NCBI GenBank assembly: GCA_002420115.1
Contig: DIHK01000003.1
Span: 7,487-50,522, forward strand
Source of the DNA: Nitrospira sp. UBA5698
Lineage (GTDB): Bacteria; Nitrospirota; Nitrospiria; Nitrospirales; Nitrospiraceae
Reading direction: 5' to 3'
Length of the DNA stretch: 43,036 bases
Made by a program: the position numbers and the translations under genes
Notes under the pieces: generated by a model
The model's input: the letters and a program-made list of their open reading frames with translations, nothing else
Told to the model about the DNA's origin: nothing
Database searches by the model: none
Shown here: in pieces, positions 16,401 through 23,875 of the stretch
How positions within the stretch are numbered: the first letter of the stretch is position 1
How the letters are laid out: each line of letters opens with the position of its first letter

Positions 16401-17054
16401 ATCTCCGTAGGTCGAAAACCAGGACGAATGAAGCAACGGGCGCAGTTCGGGCGGTACATCAGGAGCCCACCCCGCAGGCAGTCTCACACCATTGCGGTAG
16501 ATGGAGAGCTGGGGAGAGGGCTGGCTTGCATCGATCACGATTTCATAGCCCGACTCCACCGCGTTGCCCTTGCTCGGGAAGCCCGCCTTGGTGGGTTCCC
16601 CGAACAAGTCGGTTCGGAGTGCGGCCAGATGGGCCTGTTCTCGATCGGACAATTGGAACGTCTCGGGCACAAGGAGATGCTTGGTGGTGAAACAGGCGCA
16701 CAGGACATGTTTGCACGGACAATCGAACTCCCAGGCGGGGCAGTCACAAAAGGCAGAGAGAAACCCGTCGTCCAGAGAAAACACGACTTCGTACAAGATG
16801 GTGCCCTGCACATGGGCCGTGAGTGTCGCGCCATCCTTGCTCCAGACATAACGCTGAAGTCGCTGCTGCCGGTAGTAGTCATACCCTCGCACCACCGACG
16901 CTTTCGGGGCCATCGTATACACCTCATTGACGGCAAGAGTCCGAAATGCGGCAAGCAGAGCCGTCGCGGCAGGGGCCTGGGCAATGGAGCTCCCCGTTTC
17001 TTGAGCAGGAGGACTCTGTGTTTTCCTAAAACGGGATGCAGGCTTCTTTTGCAT
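13446..17054 (-). CDS. SWIM-domain SNF2/Swi2 family DNA helicase
   Basis: A 1202-residue protein. The N-terminal SWIM zinc motif is C103-D-C105 ... C114-K-H116. A long middle region (about 130-730) is typical of bacterial SNF2 proteins of this class. The ATPase starts near residue 740: ADDMGLGKT (Walker A, about 763), VVPTSLLFNWEQEL (Ia), FDEAQ (Walker B box) and ALTGTPLENHLGE (III). The C-terminal RecA lobe has ALVFSQFTSFLD, KAGGQGLNLTRA and WWNPAVERQASDRAHRIGQ (V and VI). It should translocate on duplex DNA using ATP and remodel DNA-bound proteins, possibly RNA polymerase, as RapA does. The start at 17054 has no good ribosome site. It appears to be transcribed alone. Confidence 0.95.
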   Translation of the reverse strand: MQKKPASRFRKTQSPPAQETGSSIAQAPAATALLAAFRTLAVNEVYTMAPKASVVRGYDYYRQQRLQRYVWSKDGATLTAHVQGTILYEVVFSLDDGFLSAFCDCPAWEFDCPCKHVLCACFTTKHLLVPETFQLSDREQAHLAALRTDLFGEPTKAGFPSKGNAVESGYEIVIDASQPSPQLSIYRNGVRLPAGWAPDVPPELRPLLHSSWFSTYGDDPLLRYLGLAKRRFPIVLKFGRDSLVLQWAPTVACQSRTELALSDEGVRIRAVCMADGTVLDRIVRFRRFVVDVNGRRLLLLEEEGGWASFLSLRNGFRRFDFPYDRSGLDEAPCAITLPASEDHRRWHGQPHALEFTLSREEFHSSQIDLSRKQADNTLHDMLFRVDGHETPVRLSVAGSGSEERDYTLTLRPLLDEAGAPTTAWMLQAQCRQGERWCSPSAATFSFIRALEQGRAVSTPLRTQKRKAVLYELFFSLLTVGEVKERDRRIKTALDQTDWVRSIRLEAARWLKQHLAVYARPDVRLQIEAGRWGLQTIDKSREGWLYQVPFEIFGPEAFRGMSSYDAMVIDSRVLFPRLPVLLEKLTTVGITLLYEEKPLRSIRWDCSVHVRHQDRQETGIDWFEIRPEIRCDGRAIDEQEWRTVLQRGGLIASEGGLRVLDGPSMERLRAILDLTGDAQANRESAQVVRVPRLQILDWLALREQGIHVSLPAEDEAVLAGLLGFVRIEKPPLPKGLHAMLRPYQQDGYAWLAFLYAHRFGACLADDMGLGKTIQTICLLAAIREGRLKAARGVKGPHLVVVPTSLLFNWEQELARFAPEFTVHVYSGSERTFEAGDGEIVLTTYGLVRRDIDALEQIPFHVIVFDEAQAVKNIQADTTGAVRRLQGRFKVALTGTPLENHLGEYFSVIDLCVPGLLGESDRFKTDMKRLSGPALDRVLRRTRPFVLRRTKAEILQDLPPKIEHEVFLELTDRQKALYQQTVEQVRSTIDEAYRSKTSGQAQFIALTAILKLRQICLSPRLLTKQPEERSPKLGFLVERLHVLREEGHSALVFSQFTSFLDLVQEACVEHGLPYHRLDGSTAPAARKARVKAFQTGDQPDVFLLSLKAGGQGLNLTRATYVFHLDPWWNPAVERQASDRAHRIGQLRTVTIERILMRHSIEEKMMALKQRKLELYNAVMAGAVRGSGQGVLTKADIDFLLSPSA

Positions 17055-17384
17055 GGGGCGTCACTATAACGGGCGGGAAAGATCCCCATCAAGTCACAAA
17101 CCCACGCCATTCATGATGGTTTGCGACCCATCAACCGGCCTGCGCTGAGCTTGCCGAAGCGCTCAGGGTCCCGAGCACCTCGTCAAACGTCTCGGCTAAC
17201 GGTTTCAAGTCTCATATTTCACGTCTCAGGGTTTTGGCTTCTGCACAACTTGAAACGTTGAACATGAAACCTGGAACTCAGAATCGAAGAGCGAGCGACG
17301 GGCATTGTGGCAGCGGCCTGTCGGTGGTCACAGGAGAAGCGTTCATGAATCAGACAGGCTGGAGGGAGATCATGAGAGCTGCAG
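17055..17384. other. Intergenic region with hairpin and heptad-repeat island
   Basis: About 330 bases without a gene. A hairpin CTGAGC-n10-GCTCAG lies at 17145-17166. A TTTCA-type heptad arm (GTTTCAA, GTCTCAT, ATTTCAC, GTCTCAG) is at 17202-17229 and the opposing TGAAA-type arm at 17249-17285. The 24 bases at 17233-17256 recur exactly, in reverse complement, at 39739-39762. Confidence 0.6.
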
Positions 17385-17933
17385 TCAGTGAGTCGAGTCC
17401 TCGCTGAATTGCTCCTTCACAACTTGCAACACCATTCTCGCTGCATCAGTTGCCGAACGTTGCGTCGTATCGATCCTCACTTCCGGATGAAGCGGCGTTT
17501 CATAGGGGTCTTGGAGCCCTGGAACGGTCGATGATTCACCTCGCTGGCCTCGCTGATAGGTCCCCTTGTAGTCACGCTGCATCGCGAGTCCTAACGGACA
17601 TTCTACTGCCACCTCGATGAATCGAGGGATGAGGCTTCGAGCGAAGTCACGGTACGCACACTTACTTGCTGTGGCGTCGAAGATGACCGTGACGCCATGT
17701 GCCACCAATCTCGCTCCCATGAGGGCCAGGGCGCGGTAGAAGAGATCCCGCTCTGCTAGCGAATAGGTCGCGGTCGGCGTGAGGATGCGTCTGACTGCAT
17801 CGGACTCGAGGACTTCGACGGACAACTTCAACTGTTCAAGCTGAGGTCGAAGCGCTGCGGCAATAGTGCTCTTGCCCGACGCAGGCAAACCCGTCAGCCA
17901 AATGGCGAAGCTGGGAGAATGGTCATTGGTCAT
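17385..17933 (-). CDS. CysC-like P-loop kinase
   Basis: A 182-residue protein. Walker A GLPASGKST is at 15-23, followed by VLESDAVRRILTP and ERDLFYRALALMGARLVAHG, then FDATASKCAYRDFAR. The fold and DxVR motif resemble adenylylsulfate kinase, and a databank would probably call it that. However, the FISP segment usual in true APS kinases is replaced by FDATAS, and no sulfate-assimilation gene is nearby, so the substrate is uncertain. It follows an APH-fold phosphotransferase on the same strand; those two activities are fused in one protein in other bacteria. The first codons (MTNDH) lie inside a heptad array, and no ribosome site is obvious. Confidence 0.8.
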   Translation of the reverse strand: MTNDHSPSFAIWLTGLPASGKSTIAAALRPQLEQLKLSVEVLESDAVRRILTPTATYSLAERDLFYRALALMGARLVAHGVTVIFDATASKCAYRDFARSLIPRFIEVAVECPLGLAMQRDYKGTYQRGQRGESSTVPGLQDPYETPLHPEVRIDTTQRSATDAARMVLQVVKEQFSEDSTH

Positions 17934-18073
17934 GGATCAACGGGGAATGGTTGATGGCTAATGGTCATGTAGTCATTGGTCAATAGTCATCGGTCATTCG
18001 AGAAGAGTCGGAGATGTCGAAGCGCATCATATTTTCTGAGCACCATTGACTAATGACGATTGACCAATGACTT
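17934..18073. repeat. Heptad-repeat island, GGTCAAT type
   Basis: 17949-17996 reads as imperfect seven-base units (GGTCATG, TAGTCAT, TGGTCAA, TAGTCAT, CGGTCAT). 18042-18071 carries the opposite-strand version (CATTGAC, TAATGAC, GATTGAC, CAATGAC). The two arms are separated by about 45 bases and could pair as a long imperfect hairpin between the phosphotransferase and kinase genes. The left arm runs on into the first codons of the kinase gene. Confidence 0.7.
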
Positions 18074-19162
18074 CTACACGCCGCAATACTCATTCACCCG
18101 CTTCGGCTCAAAGCGCGGCACGTCGAGCACGTTTTCAATGAAACGAAAGAGACTCCGCCTGGTGTCGATCGACAGGTTTGGATACCAGAGCGGGCTGGCC
18201 ACGACCAAGCCGCGAAAGGCAAAGAACGGTGCGGCTGTTTCTGTCACTTCCTTGTCGCCGCTCGCTTCCAGATAGGTCTCCCAAAACAATCGGAACAGGA
18301 CTTCGAACGGACCCCGGAGCTTCCCCCATCTGATCAGGGAGTTTAGCAGATAGTTGATTGTCATGGCCGTGATGTCGTCGGCCGGCTCGCCCCATTCTCC
18401 TCGCGACCGGTCCAACACCGCAAAATCCGTCCCACGACGGAACAAGACATTGTACGGATGGAAGTCCCCGTGCACCTGTGCAAGCCGGTTGGCCTTGTCA
18501 CGGAGACGCCACCGCCACCGGTTGCACGCCTCCTCTACCGTTCGTAACAGATCGGCGGTGATAAAGCCAAAGCGTGTGGGATAGCTGTCGGTCAACCCCA
18601 TGATGCATTCGCCGTGACCGATCAATTCACGCAGCCGACGCTTATAGAGATCCGCGTCTCGACGCTTTTTGGCATGGATCTGTGCCAGGTACCGTGCCAG
18701 CGCGACCACGCGTTGTCGATCCAGCTTACGGAGCACCCCACCATTCGCCAATCGCTCAAGATCCGCATGATAGCTTGTGCCATCAGTCCATTCGTTCAGC
18801 ACGAAGAATTCTTGGGCTTCGGCAAGAGAGCAAAGCTCCTGCTTGGCATTGAACGCACCAACATCCAGCGCCTTGACATGTCGTGGAAGCCGCCCATAGG
18901 AGTCATAGTCCCAGAGCATCGCCTGGGCACGATCAGCCATATGTTCATGCCCAAACGGACCAGGCTTCATCGTTTCAAGCACCGCTGACTGAACCCGTCG
19001 TCCAATTTGGAAGGTCAATTTGACCGGTGTGCCATACCCATACCGCTTCTGTGATCCCTTGGAACTCTCCTTGCCGATGATTCCATAGGACAAGAGTCGC
19101 GTCTCCGGCCCAAAAATGGTCTGTAGGTAGCGTTCCAGGGTTTGCTTGCGCGATGCAGACAT
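18074..19162 (-). CDS. APH-fold phosphotransferase
   Basis: A 362-residue protein of the aminoglycoside phosphotransferase / protein-kinase-like fold. The catalytic loop reads VHGDFHPYNVLF (near residue 233) and the metal site VLDRSRGEWGEPADDI (near 250), both characteristic. The N-lobe is unusual, with SYGIIGKESSKGSQKRYGYG as the probable nucleotide loop. Relatives phosphorylate small molecules or proteins; a role in antibiotic resistance is not implied. The CysC-like kinase lies downstream after about 140 bases of repeats, matching known COG2187-COG0645-type fusions, so the two may act on successive substrates. The start at 19162 has no strong ribosome site. Confidence 0.82.
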   Translation of the reverse strand: MSASRKQTLERYLQTIFGPETRLLSYGIIGKESSKGSQKRYGYGTPVKLTFQIGRRVQSAVLETMKPGPFGHEHMADRAQAMLWDYDSYGRLPRHVKALDVGAFNAKQELCSLAEAQEFFVLNEWTDGTSYHADLERLANGGVLRKLDRQRVVALARYLAQIHAKKRRDADLYKRRLRELIGHGECIMGLTDSYPTRFGFITADLLRTVEEACNRWRWRLRDKANRLAQVHGDFHPYNVLFRRGTDFAVLDRSRGEWGEPADDITAMTINYLLNSLIRWGKLRGPFEVLFRLFWETYLEASGDKEVTETAAPFFAFRGLVVASPLWYPNLSIDTRRSLFRFIENVLDVPRFEPKRVNEYCGV

Positions 19163-19270
19163 GCATCCACCTCACGCAAATCGCGTTCCATGGGCACATC
19201 CCCCACTATCGCCTTACGCCTCACTCCTTACCCTTCACCTATTCAAAGAGCTGTCGCATTGCGCAACACC

Positions 19271-19284
19271 GGACCAAGTGGTCC
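19271..19284. promoter_or_regulatory. Perfect 14-base palindrome GGACCA-AG-TGGTCC
   Basis: A 6-2-6 perfect palindrome lies in the divergent gap between the phosphotransferase and the HPF-CSD gene, about 165 bases before the latter. It has no adjacent U-run, so it is a candidate protein-binding site rather than a terminator. No promoter hexamers could be placed with confidence. Confidence 0.3.
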
Positions 19285-19446
19285 TGTGGACAAATACCCC
19301 AATCCAAGTCAGCTGGGCCGACTCGGATCATAAAACATCCACACATTGTTGACTGACCGACACTCTCGAGTCATTGCTCCCTCGGCATATCGTTTGCGAC
19401 CTCCGGTCGGTAAGAGGAACTGAACTGTTACGATGTGGAGGCACGA

Positions 19447-20001
19447 ATGGAACTAGAAATTCACAGCCGCAATGTCGCGATGACCCCTCGCTGGAAGGCC
19501 GAGATCGAGTCCCGCATGGAAGACCTCCAACGCGGGCACGACGATGTGATTCACGGTCGAGTCACCTTGACCAAGAATCGGCACCACAAAAAACTTGTGA
19601 ACGTGGCGGAAGCGCTCATTGTGGTCACATTGCCCGGTCGTCACACCCTGACTGCTCGCAAGGAAGACAAGACCTTCGAGGAAGCCATCAGATCTGCCTT
19701 TCAGGCTGCCAACATTGAACTCCACAAGTATCGAGAAAAACGCGCGAAGACCGAAGTGCGCCTGCCTCTCGTACCACCTCATCAGGGCGTCGTGTCGAAG
19801 CTGTTCTCTAATGAGCGCTACGGCTTCATCCTCCAGGAAGGAGGCGGTGAGGTCTACTTCCATGCAAATGCCTTACAGGGACTCACCTTTGAGCAACTGG
19901 AAGATGGAGCCGACGTGGTATTCGGCCTCGAGGAGGGCTTCAAAGGTCCGCAAGCCACGGTCGTCGCGCTTCCGCAACCGATCGCGGCCAAGGTGTCCTA
20001 G
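19447..20001 (+). CDS. HPF/RaiA ribosome-hibernation domain fused to a cold-shock domain
   Basis: A 184-residue protein. Residues 1-105 match the ribosome hibernation promoting factor fold (MELEIHSRNVAMTPRWKAEI ... HTLTARKEDKTFEEAI ... KYREKRAKT), which occupies the decoding centre of idle ribosomes. Residues about 113-180 form a cold-shock domain with the RNA-binding motifs YGFI and VYFHAN. The protein could therefore shut down ribosomes and contact RNA at once. GGAGG six bases before the ATG at 19447 decides the start over 19435. Its stop lies one base before the Lon-type ATG at 20003, so both are translated from one message. HPF proteins often respond to stationary phase or energy stress. 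Confidence 0.9.
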   Translation: MELEIHSRNVAMTPRWKAEIESRMEDLQRGHDDVIHGRVTLTKNRHHKKLVNVAEALIVVTLPGRHTLTARKEDKTFEEAIRSAFQAANIELHKYREKRAKTEVRLPLVPPHQGVVSKLFSNERYGFILQEGGGEVYFHANALQGLTFEQLEDGADVVFGLEEGFKGPQATVVALPQPIAAKVS

Positions 20002-20002
20002 G

Positions 20003-22426
20003 ATGAACATCGAAAAATTCAAAGTCCCTGTCTCCATGCTGGCCCCAACGATCGATCCCGGGCAGCTCGGATTCGAGGATACGGGCGAACTCGACCCGCT
20101 TACGGAGATCATTGGACAGGAACGGGCCGTGGAGGCGTTGGAATTCGGGCTCAATATGAAGAGTCCCGGATTCAATCTCTACGTCTCCGGCCCTGTCGGG
20201 ACAGGAAAAGCCACCGTCATTCGGCAGATGGTCAAGACCATGGCACGGACCGCTCCCGCTCCTGCTGACTGGTGTTATGTCAACAACTTCCAAGACTCCT
20301 CTCGACCAACCTGTCTTGCACTGCCCGCCGGCCAGGGCGCGTCATTCAAACGAGAGATGTCCGGATTCATTGAGGGACTTCGACGTGACATCCCCTTGGC
20401 ATTCGAGAGCAAGAAATATCTCGATGCCAAGGCCAAGCTGCATGATGACATCGATGCCAAGAAAAAGGCCCTCTTCCACGAATTAACGGAACACAGCCGA
20501 ACACAAGGATTCGGCTTTGAGGAAACCTCGGTCGGTTTCGGGATTGCGCCGCTCAAGGACGGCCATTCCATGACGGATGCCGACATGGAGGCGATGACCG
20601 AGGAAGAGCAGCGAGACTTGACCGAACGGCGCAAGACGCTTGAAGGGGAAATCCGCGAATTCCATATCCGCATCCATGGCCTTGAGAAGGAAGCCGAGCA
20701 TCAACAACGCCATCTGGACCGCCAACTGGCCACGAATGTCCTGGAAGGCCGTTATGAAACGATGCGGCGGGCGTACCAAGATATCGCGCCCATCACAACA
20801 TTCTTGGAACATGTTCGAGACGACATCGTGCATCACTACAAGGACTTCCTGCCGCGGGAAGGTCCCGCCATTGCCATCCCCGGTTTGGAATTCAAGCGAC
20901 CCGACATGTCGCGTTTCCTTGTCAATCTGATCGTCCAACGCGACCCAAGGGAAGGGGCTCCCGTCATCGACGAATCACACCCGACCTACACCAATCTCAT
21001 CGGCAAGATCGAGCGGCGGGCCCATATGGGCGTCATGTACACCGACTTCACGGAAATCCGTGCAGGAGCTGTGCTGCAAGCCAACGGCGGCTACCTGATC
21101 GTGAACGCCGTGGACATGCTGCGCCAGCCGTTTTCGTGGGACGCGCTCAAGCGGGTGATCAAGACCAATGAGGTGAAGATCGAGGATCCCGGTGAATTCT
21201 ACGGGTTCTCCACCGCGGGGCTGAGGCCGGAGCCGATCCCCGTGAATGTGAAAGTCATCATGGTTGGGCCGCCCATGCTGTACCACCTGCTGCAAACCTA
21301 CGAAGAAGACTTCGAGAAGCTGTTCAAAGTGAAGGCGGATTTCGACACTGAAGTCGTGAGAAGCGAACGGGAGGACCGACAATATGCCCGGTTCATTGCG
21401 AGGCTCTGTCGAGAAGAAGGACTGCCACACTTCGGAGCGGATGCCGTCGCGGAGATCCTCCGGCAAGGCCTTCGCTTTGCCGATCGTCGCGATCGACTCT
21501 CGCTCCGGCTCAGTCTCGTCAGCGACCTTATCCGTGAAGCGGGGTATTGGGCGAAGAAAGAAGGCCATGCGTTTGTGACGCGAGCCGATGTCGATGCCGC
21601 CGTCACCCATAAACGTCATCGCTCGAACTTGGCGGAACATTGGATCCAAGATGAAATTAAAGAAGGCACGCTGATGATCGATCTCGCCGGTGACGTAGTC
21701 GGCCAGGTCAACGGGCTGTCGGTTCATGAGTTCGGCGACTACGCGTTCGGCCGCCCGACGAGGATCACCGCTCGTACCTACGTCGGCACCAAAGGCGTGA
21801 TCGATGTTCAGCGGGAGGCGGAACTGGCAGGAATGATCCATAGCAAGGGGGTCCTGACGCTGGCCGGATATCTCGCGGGTAAATTTTCAGGGGCCCATCC
21901 CTTTGCCATGAGCGCTTCGTTGACGTTTGAACAGACTTACTCTGAAGTAGAAGGTGACAGCGCCGCCGTAGCCGAGCTCATCGCCATTCTCTCCAGCCTC
22001 GCCGATCTACCGATCCATCAGTGGCTGGCCGTCACAGGCTCGGTCAATCAATTGGGTGAAATCCAGCCGATCGGCGGGGTGAACGAAAAGATCGAGGGGT
22101 TCTTCGAATCCTGTTCACGCAAAGGGTTGACCGGCTCGCAAGGTGTCATCATCCCCGCTCGCAACACCAAGCATTTGGCCCTTCGCCGCGATGTAGTGGA
22201 AGCCGTCGAGTCCGGTCACTTTGCCGTCTATGCCGTGAACACCATTGAAGAAGCACTGGAGTTACTCACCGGCATCGTTGCCGGTGAGCGGGGACTCGAT
22301 AGGGCCTACCCACCCGACAGTGTGTTTGGCCGAGCCGCGCTGCGATTAGAAGAGATGGCACAGGCTGTGGCGGAGTGGGGCGAAGGGGAAGAAAAGCCGA
22401 GCGGGCACATCATCACAGAGCCGTAG
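20003..22426 (+). CDS. Lon-related AAA+ protease (AAA_32 / LonH-like)
   Basis: An 807-residue protein. The N-terminal AAA+ part has Walker A GPVGTGKAT at 63-71, with alanine where Ser/Thr is usual, and a long coiled-coil insertion (about 170-250, KKALFHELTEH ... KEAEHQQRH). The C-terminal Lon protease domain carries the catalytic serine in EVEGDSAAVAE (near 652) and the lysine in GGVNEKIEG (near 695), the Ser-Lys dyad of the family. It lacks the Lon N-terminal substrate domain, so it belongs to the LonB-like YcbZ/AAA_32 group. The ATG at 20003 is one base past the HPF-CSD stop. A palindromic element follows. Confidence 0.93.
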   Translation: MNIEKFKVPVSMLAPTIDPGQLGFEDTGELDPLTEIIGQERAVEALEFGLNMKSPGFNLYVSGPVGTGKATVIRQMVKTMARTAPAPADWCYVNNFQDSSRPTCLALPAGQGASFKREMSGFIEGLRRDIPLAFESKKYLDAKAKLHDDIDAKKKALFHELTEHSRTQGFGFEETSVGFGIAPLKDGHSMTDADMEAMTEEEQRDLTERRKTLEGEIREFHIRIHGLEKEAEHQQRHLDRQLATNVLEGRYETMRRAYQDIAPITTFLEHVRDDIVHHYKDFLPREGPAIAIPGLEFKRPDMSRFLVNLIVQRDPREGAPVIDESHPTYTNLIGKIERRAHMGVMYTDFTEIRAGAVLQANGGYLIVNAVDMLRQPFSWDALKRVIKTNEVKIEDPGEFYGFSTAGLRPEPIPVNVKVIMVGPPMLYHLLQTYEEDFEKLFKVKADFDTEVVRSEREDRQYARFIARLCREEGLPHFGADAVAEILRQGLRFADRRDRLSLRLSLVSDLIREAGYWAKKEGHAFVTRADVDAAVTHKRHRSNLAEHWIQDEIKEGTLMIDLAGDVVGQVNGLSVHEFGDYAFGRPTRITARTYVGTKGVIDVQREAELAGMIHSKGVLTLAGYLAGKFSGAHPFAMSASLTFEQTYSEVEGDSAAVAELIAILSSLADLPIHQWLAVTGSVNQLGEIQPIGGVNEKIEGFFESCSRKGLTGSQGVIIPARNTKHLALRRDVVEAVESGHFAVYAVNTIEEALELLTGIVAGERGLDRAYPPDSVFGRAALRLEEMAQAVAEWGEGEEKPSGHIITEP

Positions 22427-22502
22427 CAGTCTGAAGAAAAACTCGGTTTCTGCTTCGCGCACCGTTGCAGGATGAGAGAAAAGACTGTGGCATGCTACAC
22501 CT

Positions 22503-22623
22503 CAGAATGCTCAAAACGGCTTCCAGCAAGGCCGCAGCGAGCGAAGGGGCGAGGCGTACGCTTCGGTACGTTGAGCTTCTGAGTGATGCGAGAACGCGGC
22601 TGGAGGACTTTTTCAGCATTCTG
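22503..22623. repeat. Palindromic dispersed element, long form
   Basis: A 121-base imperfect inverted repeat. CAGAATGCTCAAAA at the left end pairs with TTTTCAGCATTCTG at the right end with one mismatch. Inner stems are CCAGC against GCTGG, and the centre GCGTAC-GCTTCG-GTACGT forms a tight hairpin. The right half contains GATGCGAGAACGCGGCTGG, which recurs in shortened complementary form at 41926-41944. It sits between convergent genes (Lon-type protease and haloperoxidase-like), so it may serve as a two-way terminator. No transposase is present. Confidence 0.7.
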
Positions 22624-22630
22624 CTAGGCG

Positions 22631-23875
22631 CTATTTGTATGTCAGTCGGTACTTTTCAATCGCCAGCTGAGCAATCCGCCTCCCCATGTCGGTTCCGACC
22701 GTGCCGGAATTCCGATAATGAACGCCATCATAGATCCGTGCATTCGCCACTTCCTGCATGAACTCGTCGATGGTGGTCCAGCTGCGCGAGACCCCACCAG
22801 CCGCGGTGCTCCTTGTGGTCAACACCGGGGTCGGCTCATTTCCGATCTCCGCTCGTAATATCGTACCCACCACTCCGGACGTGATGCAGTGGGCGCAAGG
22901 GTATTCCGGATGCATGGGAGTCTCAATGAACGGCACCCAGGACTCATCCCGTTCGGTCGCATCGTTCCCATCGATGTCGCCGTTACGAATGGCAGTGAGA
23001 GGTCGCCAGAAACCGTAGTGATATTTGGCATCAAACACCGCAATCAAGCCGTCATCCGACGCTTGCGTCACTGCGGCAAACAAGCGTGCATTCCGCGTGA
23101 TGTCTCTTCCTGGAGTATTCGCAACTGAACGCACGATGGCATGATAGATCGGCGGCATGACCTCTTCCCAGAAACGGGCAATTTCTGTCTGCTCCGCAGT
23201 CCGCTGTTGACTCCGCTTTCCACCCAGCGCTTTCACCTCATTATAGTCACGCGCCCATACGTCACTGCCTAAGTCCGGAGGTGGCCCCGGACGAAATTGC
23301 GACGGGTTCGTCATCAACCAGGGTGTGCGATACCTCCACTGTGGCGCTTCCGGTATCACCGTGGGCACATAGGTTCCTGCACTCGTATGTGGACGATAGG
23401 ACTCCCCTGCCGCAGCCCCATCATTCGCACGCCTCGCCAGAACAGCCGCGACTGCCTTTTCAGCGACAGCGACACCATTGGACTTGGCTGGTCCATCGGC
23501 GATTGTAGTCAGAACAGCCTGATAGGCGTGATCGATGATTGCCTGTTGAGACGGAATCAGTTTTGCCAACATGGCACGATTCGCCGCTGCGACTGCTGCT
23601 TCCAATGATGCCCCAGGAGTCGGCTGCAGTTTCATATCGCTGACGGGATACCGCCGTGTGATGGCATTCACCGCTTCATAGACCGAGGCTTGGACCATTG
23701 CTAATACGCGCTCCGCAGGCAACGGTCCCAAACCAGCCTTCACCACGATCTCACCGGCCCTCTCGTTCCATTCAGTGACGGCATCCGCTCTCGCATCCGA
23801 CAGTGCCGATGCCGTGAGGAGTAGTGCGATGAGGCCGGCTCTCAATATCTGTGGATAAGCAATCATCATGTACAT
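22631..23875 (-). CDS. Vanadium-haloperoxidase-like PAP2 protein, secreted
   Basis: A 414-residue protein. The signal peptide covers about residues 1-31 (LIALLLTASALSDARA). The PAP2/haloperoxidase core shows KYHYGFWRPLTAIR, equivalent to the K-x6-R-P vanadate or phosphate motif, then EYPCAHCITSG in the place of the usual PSGH motif, and ARIYDGVHYRNSG in the place of the S-R-x5-H motif with its histidine ligand. The family oxidises halides with peroxide or removes phosphate. The change from SGH to CAH affects the oxyanion-binding segment, so activity should not be assumed, although histidine and lysine are kept. AGGGG upstream supports the start at 23875. Transcribed alone. Confidence 0.85.
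   Translation of the reverse strand: MYMMIAYPQILRAGLIALLLTASALSDARADAVTEWNERAGEIVVKAGLGPLPAERVLAMVQASVYEAVNAITRRYPVSDMKLQPTPGASLEAAVAAANRAMLAKLIPSQQAIIDHAYQAVLTTIADGPAKSNGVAVAEKAVAAVLARRANDGAAAGESYRPHTSAGTYVPTVIPEAPQWRYRTPWLMTNPSQFRPGPPPDLGSDVWARDYNEVKALGGKRSQQRTAEQTEIARFWEEVMPPIYHAIVRSVANTPGRDITRNARLFAAVTQASDDGLIAVFDAKYHYGFWRPLTAIRNGDIDGNDATERDESWVPFIETPMHPEYPCAHCITSGVVGTILRAEIGNEPTPVLTTRSTAAGGVSRSWTTIDEFMQEVANARIYDGVHYRNSGTVGTDMGRRIAQLAIEKYRLTYK

Noticed and set aside
17934..18073. Heptad arrays considered as a CRISPR array
   Set aside because: Units are seven bases with no spacers of constant length and no cas genes are in the window.
18074..19162. APH-fold protein as an aminoglycoside resistance gene
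   Set aside because: The fold is shared by many metabolic kinases, and neighbours and N-lobe do not point to resistance.
20975..21841. A 288-codon minus-strand frame within the Lon-type gene
   Set aside because: Antisense to conserved protease motifs, and no ribosome site.
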